Shown in pieces: positions 1 through 8,900 of a DNA stretch of 64,000 nt. The first letter of the stretch is position 1. Each line of letters opens with the position of its first letter. The notes below the pieces were generated by a model. It worked only from the letters and a program-made list of their open reading frames with translations, was not told where the DNA came from and made no database searches. The DNA comes from Toxoplasma gondii ME49 (taxonomy: Eukaryota; Apicomplexa; Conoidasida; Eucoccidiorida; Sarcocystidae). The DNA is taken from NCBI RefSeq assembly GCF_000006565.2, contig NC_031478.1, positions 3,677,127 to 3,741,126 of the forward strand, read 5' to 3'. The position numbers and the translations under genes are program-made.

Positions 1-91
1 CACGGCTTTTAAATCCTTCTTCTTATGAACGTGGCGGCTTCGCTGTAGCCTTCCAACGCTTACGCGAACGATAACGTTCACTGGAGTCTCG

Positions 92-1561
92 ATGTATCGC
101 CTTCGTCTGTCTTCTTTCTGCCGTCCGTGTAGCTCTCGTTATTTCCCTGTGCACACTCCGCAACGATTCTGGGTGCTTCTGAGAACGCCGAGGAATGGAC
201 AGGTCAGTCTGGCGTCGGGACTCTCCTGGTGTCGCATGCGGAGTGCCTGTGTTGGTTGTTGTTAGTGTTGTTAACCGTCACCCTCTCTGTCGCTTTCTTT
301 CTTTCATCTTGCCGCACCTACGTTTGTCCCGTTTTTCGGTTCTCCTCTTGGTGCTGGTTCTGAAATCTGTGGCGCCGGCGGCTGCTTTTCACAGGACACC
401 GATCCGCTGGAGGATGAAGAGGATGGAGACATGTTTGACGAGGCGCAAGCGCTCGGAGAAGTAAGGCAGAAAGGGGACATAGACATGTTTCAGTTGCCGG
501 GAGGAGAAGTGTAAAAAGCCAAGACGCATCCTTGACCCGGTATCTCAGCGGCACACGCTCTCCACAGCGAGAGCGTCGACGACTTCTGAGGGTACACAGC
601 GTCCACTGGCAGGGGAGGAGAATGCTGGCGAACACGATGGAAACCGGACTGTAGGTGAAAACGACATGTAACAAGGAAAGGGCTGCAGTGACTCCTGCGT
701 GACGAACACCTCTGAAATCCTGGCGCGGGAGGAAGTGCCGTGTAAAGGATAGGCAAAGGGAAAAGGTCAAGAGTCAAAAGCAATGACATGCGGGTATTTT
801 CTCTTCTGTGGCTTTTCGTTTTAGGAGACACAACGCCTGGAACGCTTAGACCATGAAGAGCTGTCAGATGCGGCGGCATACGATGATATGAGCCTGACAG
901 GTAGGCTCTGGACGAAATTCACCTCTGTTTCTCCAGCAAAGTGTCAGGGTACTTTCACGTTGAGGCAAGCGGTGCAGGTGTGTTCTTCTGTGTGTGCTGT
1001 AACCGAAAGAGGAAGGCAACTCAAAAGAGCAACTGAACAAGGCGGGAAATTTGCCTTTGTCCGTTGTCGACTTCCACGGGTTTGTGTGTCGATGTCGCTG
1101 CCCCGACGGTTCGAGGACCTGCGTAGGCACCTTCACTTTTGTGAAATGGAGTGCTTAGACGAACTCCCGCATACTATGGTAGAAATCACGAGTTGTGCTC
1201 GATGTAAACAGATAGCTGGAATGTTCAGGAGAATAGGAAATTCTCAACGCCTTAACTGGTATGCAGGTTCGGCAGCGCGACTGTTGCTGACCTCGACAGT
1301 GGTGCATGCGCTTGCGTGCGTGTCACTGTGTGCCGGCGGATTTCTGGTGCAGACATGCCACTGACAGAGCGGATGCACAGACCGAAGCGGCTAGAAAACT
1401 TCAAGATGGAACCGACGGTGGAGAAACGAGACGGTAAAGAAGCCATCGCAGATGACGTGACTGGCGACGAGGAACTTACCGAAGGCATCGAAGAAAACGA
1501 CCAAAGAAATGAAATTATGTTTCCGGTGGATAAATTCGTGCCGAGGAAGCCTCGAGAATAA
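92..1561 (+). CDS. Small four-exon protein, possibly mitochondrial, function unknown
   Basis: Proposed join 92..202, 395..460, 825..900, 1353..1561 (153 aa). Donors are CAG|GTCAGT, GAA|GTAAGG and ACAG|GTAGGC; acceptors are TTTTCACAG, CGTTTTAG and CTGGTGCAG. All phases agree (0, 0, 1). The ATG at 92 is the first in frame after a stop at 26-28. The N-terminus (MYRLRLSSFCRPCSSRYF) has many Arg and Ser and no acidic residues in the first 36, as in mitochondrial presequences. The rest is strongly acidic (DTDPLEDEEDGDMFDEA) and ends in FVPRKPRE. I do not recognise the family. The splice chain is seen in the sequence; the mitochondrial location is inference. The first exon is the least certain, and the gene could begin upstream of the window. 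Confidence 0.45.
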
Positions 1562-4360
1562 CATAAGGGAAACATGAAGTATTTCGCAGTTCATTTTTCG
1601 AGAGCTCCCGTGGTCGGCTTCACTCTCCATTGTTGTCACTTACTGCCAGACAGTGGGTACGATTGGAACGTTCGACGTGACCATTGCAAGGATTTCTTTT
1701 TCCATGGAAGGAGCGCCGGGTCCTCTTTGTGGGCCTTCCATTCCGGCTTATTTGACGACAAGAAATGAACATTTTTCGTCTGTGATATAGAGAAGTGTGC
1801 AGCCTGGTGATGTGTGAACCGGCCGGAAGAAATGCTTCACAATGAGACCAAATTTTGAGCCGAAATGTACGGTTGGAAAGATGCTAAGCACCCTCGTAAC
1901 AGGGTGTTGTCCTCCATTTCTAGAGAAGCGAAAACTCTCGAAGTGTCGGCCCTTTTGGAGCTGCTCCTCACTACTGCCCAGCGAACACAGACAGTAGTAG
2001 TTTTACGAGCACAATGGAAATCACAGTATACTGGAATATGCACGTACTCGCGTAGGTAAAAACGACCTTACCAATTTACGGAATCGTCATGTGTGTCTGA
2101 GGCACTAAATTAGGAGTCACGTCAAGTCAGATGACAATCAATGAACGTTCCACCTCAGCCCCAGTCCAGTGCAGCTCTTGTGCCTGTTTATACTTCCTTG
2201 CTGAGCATAGAACTGGATTGGTGCAATGCTTTGACTAGGCCAGCCCTGTTAACGACTTCAACTTCCAACATGAATGCCGGTACGATATTGGAATCCGGCA
2301 CTTTTACCTGTTTTTAGCAGTCCAGTGGAGAGGTGATATACAGCAATCATAAATAACTCGGTTGCCTGTAACTTAAAACTGGAGTCATATTCAGTATCCT
2401 AAGTACTACAGTGTCTCTGTTTATTCGATTTGAGTTGTAGCAATGTGAACACATGAGATTATCGAATGTAATGGTATGCTACTAAATGTATGGGGTCAAG
2501 CTGTAAACAAAGGCCTCTTTAACTTAAACTGACATCCCAAGCAGGTATAAACCGTCTAAAGATTGCTATTTCACAAGCAGGTGATATGCATCTGTCATGG
2601 TAGATTAACAACTCTCTTACACCTTACTACCAGACTAGTTCTGTGGATATACAACACCAACAATGTTAACGAGTACAGTTTCCGGGCAAACATGAATACG
2701 GATAGGACACCGAAATCCAACAGCACGTGCATGAGGATACTATCACAGAGAGGCAGCCAACAGCCCACTGAGGAGCTGCACCGGAAATTTCGAAGGTTTC
2801 GGCCATTAGAGTTTTTGGCGGTTTCTTTCCACCGACCATCCTCGACCACGTTCCATGCTCATGGTCGATGTTCATTTGCAGAGTATACACCTAATGCTCA
2901 TGAGCGTCTTTCCACATAGATCTTGTGATTGGATCAGCGGAGAAAATAGAAAGACGCGCAGCCACCGCTGAACAGTAGAGGAGCTCCGTGGTGTCAAGCT
3001 AAAGACGTTCAGTCTGCGCAGCGTGTTGTTAGCCTGACAGTCGTGGTCGGTCACAGCGTAAAAACGAAGCACTCTACGAGGAGCACTGGTGACAGCGCGT
3101 GTCTATCTCTGTTGAATCCCTTATGAATGTATTATGAACATTCGAGGCATACTACAACCCAAGAGCATTTGCTCATTGTCTTGCCAAAGAATAACTTAAC
3201 AAGACAGATGCGTTCTTCAATTCACTGAATCACTTGCATGCACCTGCGTACCCTGTGGCTTCCTGCGGTGTGTCCGCGGCTACATGCCGTGCGCATACTG
3301 AAGCATCAGATTGAGAGTTATGTTAAAAAAACATTCTATTCTCAGTCCCATCACCTTCCGATGGCACCTGAATCTCTCAACCAGCCTTGCGCAGTGCAGA
3401 TGTGCATAGCTTTTCGTCGTGTGTGAATGCCCGGCACCCCGTTGTAAGTGAAGGCCCCTGACGAGCCTTTGAACTTACGCGGGAGTGTTCTTTCCGGACT
3501 GCCAACACCCCCAGGTATCGCTATACGAGAATGGAATTCGCGCATCTGAACGTCTTCCTGAGATACAGAACTGCGCTCCTCAAATTGGATAGACATAGAC
3601 ATCATCATAGCACCTTCCTGACAAGGCCAGTCTCGGATGAAAGAACCGAGGCGAGGCGACACACCGTTTTTCCTGTGTTCGGCAACTTCAAGAGGAACCG
3701 AGGAACATGTCACAGCGAACGCTTTGAGCATTCCTTCTGTGACGATATCGGCTCACGGTGTCAGCAGCACATGAGCGCCGCGGCTTGAGAATCGCAGCGT
3801 TCACGCGTGGCTGCTTTCTCTCAGCTCCCAGCCTAGTAAACCTGACAAGTGCCAGGTGGTATTTCGTTGCAATTACAGTTGACTTTTCCGCTTTTACCTT
3901 AATTGAAGCAAAGTGTGACATGAGTCGTCCTTTATTTAGGGGTTGTGCGGTTCTCCAGGGAGTCAAAAACATTGCCTGAGGATGTTCTTGGCCGTCGGCG
4001 GTGTACTTCGCTCTTTTTGAGCGCATTTTCGGAGTCTCTCGTGCGGACAGCCGCGACGCTTTCCAAGTGAGAAACTGGCGATTTCTTGAATCACAATAAA
4101 CCAACTTGCCGAAAGCCTTCTATTTCTCTCTCTTTCTGTTTCCGTACCACGTTCCATTCGACCTTCGTTTGCCGTTTTAGGTCGCGAGGTCTTTCTGTCT
4201 TGCACGGTCGCCGCCCGCCTAGCTCGGCGTCCGCGCCGTCTCCTGCCGGTTGTCCGAGCGGCGGTCTGCACACCTTTGTTCCTGGGATTTCTGTGCAGCC
4301 GTTTCCGCCGATGACTTTCCTACGTTCCCAGCGAACTTTCTTCCGCCGTTTATCATTTCA
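1562..4360. other. Intergenic stretch without a supported gene
   Basis: Only short overlapping ORFs in conflicting frames are present, with no recognisable domain. The part from about 2050 to 3250 is richer in A+T than its surroundings. It holds one member of a dispersed repeat (2370-2512). The 3' UTR of the gene at 92-1561 probably occupies the first few hundred bases. Confidence 0.5.
2370..2512 (+). repeat. Dispersed repeat, copy 1
   Basis: This segment aligns with 27537-27676 in the same orientation. Both contain CTTAAAACTG, then CATATTCAGTATCCTA, then blocks built on GTGAACACA and on CAAGCT. The copies are diverged, and similarity fades at both ends. It may be a relic of a mobile element or a nuclear insert of organellar DNA; the sequence alone does not decide. 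Confidence 0.55.
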
Positions 4361-5254
4361 ATGACACATCCACCTCCCGTTTCCGCCTCTCCTTGTCACT
4401 CGCCGGCACACCCGCAGGCAGCGGCAGATCCGCTGTCTGTCGCATCTCCCGCTCCACCTTCCCGCTCTGAATTGTTTGAGTGTTCTTCCCCGCCTTCACG
4501 CTGCTCTTCGCATTCTCTTCACCCACACGTGCAACGCAGTGTCGCTGTTTTTGGTGTGCGCCGAGCTGCAGACTCCCTTCCGCAGGGAAACCGAGGACCT
4601 GACGCTCGAGCTTGGTCCCGTCCCGCCCCTCCACCGCGAAGTTTTTCCCCTCCCGAAAATTTTGCCGAGGAAGAAGCCGCAATGTGCAGACAGCAGGGAG
4701 ACGCCGCATTTCGAGAAGAAAGCCGGCGGAGTGCACTTTCCTCTTCTGTCCCGACGCGTAGAGGGCCTACCGCGGCTCCCTCTACGACCCGCGCGAACGC
4801 TGCCTGCTCAGAGGCTGCGGTTGGACGTCCGCAAAGAAGCGCATGTCCACCGATAGGCTGCAAGTGTGTGCCTGTTCCTAAAGAACTTTCTGCGTACCTG
4901 TCGCCCTCCAAAAAGTCTTCGCTGCTGTCTGTCTGCTTCGACCCGCGGCTCTTCTTCCACAGGTGGGCGGCGTCCCTCGCTGGCGCCTCCAAACAGACTT
5001 CCTGTCTCCCCGTCTCGCCTTCCATTCGCTTCAGCTTGGCTTCTTCCGTTCTCCCGAACCTTCTGCCCCTGCTCCTCTTCGCCCTCTTACCATTCCTCTC
5101 TCTCCTCGCTCTCCAGTGCCTCCTGCCTTCCTGCCGCCTCTTTGTGCTCGTCCTCGGCGCCCTACCTATCCTGCCGCTCCTCGGACTCGGTGTCGTCGCC
5201 TCGGTCTTCTTCGTGCTTTCTTGGCTTGCGCTGAAGCTCGCGTCTCCCCCGTAG
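4361..5254 (+). CDS. Doubtful ORF with C-terminal membrane spans
   Basis: An open frame of 297 codons starts at ATG 4361 (MTHPPPVSASPCHSPAHP) and stops at TAG 5252-5254. The first 200 residues are Pro/Ser/Arg-rich without a recognisable domain. The last 80 form two or three hydrophobic stretches (LLPLLLFALLPFLSLLALQ and following). A CT-rich strand gives Leu/Ser/Pro stretches in any frame, and competing frames stay open over 4476-4856 and 4963-5385. The competing frames have codon use at least as gene-like, with possible acceptors at GCTGCAG (about 4570) and CTTCCACAG (about 4962). It may be a real membrane protein, part of a spliced gene, or 5' UTR of the downstream TBC gene. Confidence 0.28.
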   Translation: MTHPPPVSASPCHSPAHPQAAADPLSVASPAPPSRSELFECSSPPSRCSSHSLHPHVQRSVAVFGVRRAADSLPQGNRGPDARAWSRPAPPPRSFSPPENFAEEEAAMCRQQGDAAFREESRRSALSSSVPTRRGPTAAPSTTRANAACSEAAVGRPQRSACPPIGCKCVPVPKELSAYLSPSKKSSLLSVCFDPRLFFHRWAASLAGASKQTSCLPVSPSIRFSLASSVLPNLLPLLLFALLPFLSLLALQCLLPSCRLFVLVLGALPILPLLGLGVVASVFFVLSWLALKLASPP

Positions 5255-5992
5255 GTCGCGCAGCGCGCCGCAGCGCTGTTTACGTTGATATCCGACGTGC
5301 ATGCCGTCTTTCCGGACTGGCGGCGGCGCTGCAAAGGGCAAGGTGCAAAGAAAGCGAGCACCTGGGGGAAGACTGGGGAGGCTGAACCGTCGGAGAGACA
5401 GCGAGGAAACGCACGCTACACACTTGAGGAGCAGGAGGAGAGAGTGAGACGGGAGGGAAGGCAGGGGGCCAAGACGGCCGAGCGCTACGAGACCAAAAAG
5501 GAGGTTTTTCTATAGGGTTTGCGCGCAGTCTCCGAGGAAGAGAGGAAGGATGAAGAACCTAGCACGCAGCGAGACACATGGCCAACGTAGACAGAGAAGA
5601 AACTGTCTGAAGCAGGATGCCGCTTCGTTGACTTGGATGCTACTTTTGAGATGATGCGCCTTCTTTTCTGCCCTCGCGACCCGAGAGACGTTTCCTCGTC
5701 TTGTTGAAACAACTCCGCTTCTGTCTCACCTGCTTTCTCGCCTCCTCTCAGTTCAGTGCGCAATCTCCACTCCTTCCCCTTCCTCGCTCCCGTCTCTCTT
5801 TGTGCTGTCTCTCGAGTTGCGCTCTCCCCCTCGAGGCCCTCTCCGCGTCCAGCTTTGTTGCAGCTTGATCGCTTCAGACTCGAAGGAGGCTCGTTGGGCG
5901 TCAACGCGACCCCGCAATACCTCTGTCCTGTGACTCCAAAAGCCGGTCTCCATGTTTAGTACTGCGCGTCGCATGCATCCGACGGAGAGAAA
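5255..5992 (+). promoter_or_regulatory. Probable 5' flank of the TBC gene
   Basis: This 740-base stretch before the TBC-domain start holds only a 139-aa minus-strand shadow ORF. It is purine-rich at 5390-5560 and pyrimidine-rich at 5700-5870, as is common before coccidian genes. No defined promoter element can be pointed to except a GCATGCA word at 5971-5977, close to the start codon. Confidence 0.35.
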
Positions 5993-8900
5993 ATGGACAT
6001 GGCTGCGAAGGACAAAGCTGAAAGGAGCGAGGCCGAGGCAAAGGCCGGCAGTATTCTTGGGAGAATGAGGAGCGACTCCGAAAATGAAACGACTGACGAA
6101 CGTGCGCCTCCAGAGAGCTTCTGCATCTGCGCAGCTCGTGCTTCGCGGGAGGTTGTACAGTGCATTGGAAGGCGCAACGGTGTCTCCGAAGATTCAACGA
6201 GAGAAAAGAGACACCCGACCGAGTCCAAAGAGAAACGCGGACGACTCTTTGCGTTACTGGAGGAAATCGCTTTCGACCGAGAAGGCTTCCTCTGCAGCGC
6301 TTTTCGCGCCGTCCTCTTCCCGATCCTCACTGGCTGCGCCTCGCCGTCGCCCACTGCCTTAAGACTCGTCGCCTTTCTCCGTGCTCGCCAGTTAGTGCTT
6401 CGCAGAAACGACAGAGACGAAGAGGCTGCGGGAGAAGAAGCGCGCTGCATGCAGAGCGAGAGGAAGGGTCTCAAAGAGAAGCAGCGAGGGAGCAAGGAAG
6501 GCTGGGAGAGTCAGTGCAGCAGCGCAAGAGAAGAAGGTGAAGGGGACAAGACCAGGTGGGGTGTTGGAGACGAGCGCGAGAAAGTGTCTGTACAGTCGAA
6601 TCCAATCGAAGCAGACGGCGGCGAAGGCGAAGAGAAGACGTCCTGGGTCCTTGTTTGCCGCAGAGGGCGCCGGCGGGAGACAATGATCGGTGGTGGGGAG
6701 AAAGAAGGTTCGGGGACTGCGAGGAAGGGGGAACAAGAGGCGAAAACAAACTGGAATGAACGGTATGTCGGTCGAGAATCCTTCGACGGATCTCTGCGCG
6801 ATACGCTGTACAGGCACACTCTCGCAGCACTCCGTGTCTACTCGTTCCTCGTCTCTCCGGCTGTCTCTCCATCGCGAAGAGGAGACAGACATGCGGAGAG
6901 AAAGCCTCTCGCCGAGAGTGAAGAGGAGCAACTTCTGTTTTGCCTCCGACGCGTCGCAGGCGAGACGGCAGGCGCCGCGATGCTGCTCTTTCTCCACGGA
7001 GTCCCCAGTTCAGGTGTCTCCTCGCCCTGCTGGCGCGCGCCTGCGTCGACCGCTCACCTGTCTGTCGATTCTCAACGGAGGAACGAAGAGACATTTCCGG
7101 CAGAGCGTCATTCGCCATCCGAAGGGCGCGATCTTCTTGCGCTGCTCAGAGCGGCGGGAGTCCGGCGCAGCGTCTGGGACTTGAGTCCGCTGGTAGAGAA
7201 ACTGAAAACGTCTTCTCTGCGCCGAACGCTGACCCGCGAGTGCCGCCTCGGAGACGACGCCTGGGAACAAGAAGGCGCTCTCTTCGTCTGTCCTGAGGAA
7301 AAAGAACAGATTGCCAAGGACGTCGCTCGGTCCATGCACCACTGGCGCCTCACTGTAGAGGAGCGAGGCGACGAGGGAGACAGAGACGGCGTGGAAGGTT
7401 CTTTGCGTGTCAACTCCGCAGGAAGAGCGGGGCCTGGAGAGGTGGAAGAACGGCGAAGACACAACGGAGACAGACGAGAAGTCGAGCCGAGTTGCGAAAG
7501 GAGCGAAGTGGAAGGCCAAGCCTCGGGGGGTGCCTGCGAAAGTCATGAAGAAGATGCTACATGTCTCCGCGGGACGCTGCAAAAGATTCTGCACTCGGTT
7601 GTTGCGCGGCACAGCGGACGGCTCTTCTACACCCAAGGCATGCACGACGTCGCTGCGGCGTTGATTCTCCTGCTTGTCAACGCCGGCAGATTCGCGCTCT
7701 GCGGCCTCGAGTGGCAAAACGAAGTCTCTCTCTACGTCACGGACTCCGCAGAACGCATGCGGCCTGGACCCTGCTCGTTTGCTTCTTCCTCTCCGTCGCC
7801 TTCCTCTTCTTCCTCTGCTCTGTCTTCTTCGTCTCCTGCCGCCGGTGTGCCTTCCGCGTCGTCGTCTGCGTATGGCGAGGGCTGGGCGTCTCTGCCGCCG
7901 TGGGTGTCTCCGTCGAAAAGGTCTGTCTGCTCTCTTCGCTCGCGGCCTCCGGCATTTCGCGCCTTTCTCTCGGAGCAGCCTGCACTGTTTGAGCACCTTG
8001 CTGACGTTGCGTTCGCGCTGACGGAGCGTCTGTGCGTCTTCCACCTGTGCGACTTCTTTGCGGCTTCGCTTGACGCCTCTCTCCTGCCGTCTCTCGCGCT
8101 GCTGTCCCTCATCCTCAGACAACTCGATCCGAGTCTCCATGCTGTCTTCCTCGCTGCGTCACCCTCGTTTCTCCAAGACAAGTTCTCCCCGACCAGCGCA
8201 GACGAGTGCTCTTCCGACGAACAAGCCCAGACAAGCAGCAGGCAGAACGCCAACCATCGAGGCGCGAAGAGAGGGAAGAAGACCGACGAGAACGAGAAGG
8301 AGAACCTGGAGGAGAACAAGAAGGAGAACCTGGAGGAGAACAGGAAGGAGAACCTGGAGGAGAACAGGAAGGAGAACGAGGAGAACGGAGAAGGGGGTGA
8401 GGACGAAGATGTCGGGTGCATGCATTATCCGTGTTCGACCGGGGCAGAGCTCCAACCGTGCACTTCGTGGTTGATTACGATTTTTGCGCATTCTTTCTCG
8501 TCGCTCAAAAGTCTCTGTCGCGTGCTTGACTGCTCGCTGACGGCGCATCCGCTGTTTCCTCTCTACTTCGCGGCGACCGTCCTCTCTCGTCAGAAAGATC
8601 TCATTTTTCGAGAGTTCGAAGAGGCACTCGCCTCGCCGCTCGTCGGCTACCTTCCCCCAGCTGTCGCGCACACCTTGGAGGCGCGGAGCGACCAGATGCG
8701 GAGAGGAGACGAGACCCAAGGAGGGGAGACGCACAGGGACATTCGGGGAGGAAATCGAGAGACAGAGACGACACCCGGTAAACGCAGACTGGACGGAGGA
8801 CTGGTTGCTCGCGTCCTCGTGGCAGACGAAAGGGAGAGGTGGAAGAAGCGAAAGGAAATGGGGGCGGACGGCTCTGGCGGGGGGGCGAGGTGGAGTGAGG

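Noticed and set aside
7010..8140. 376-codon minus-strand ORF, Arg-rich
   Set aside because: Antisense shadow of the TBC gene.
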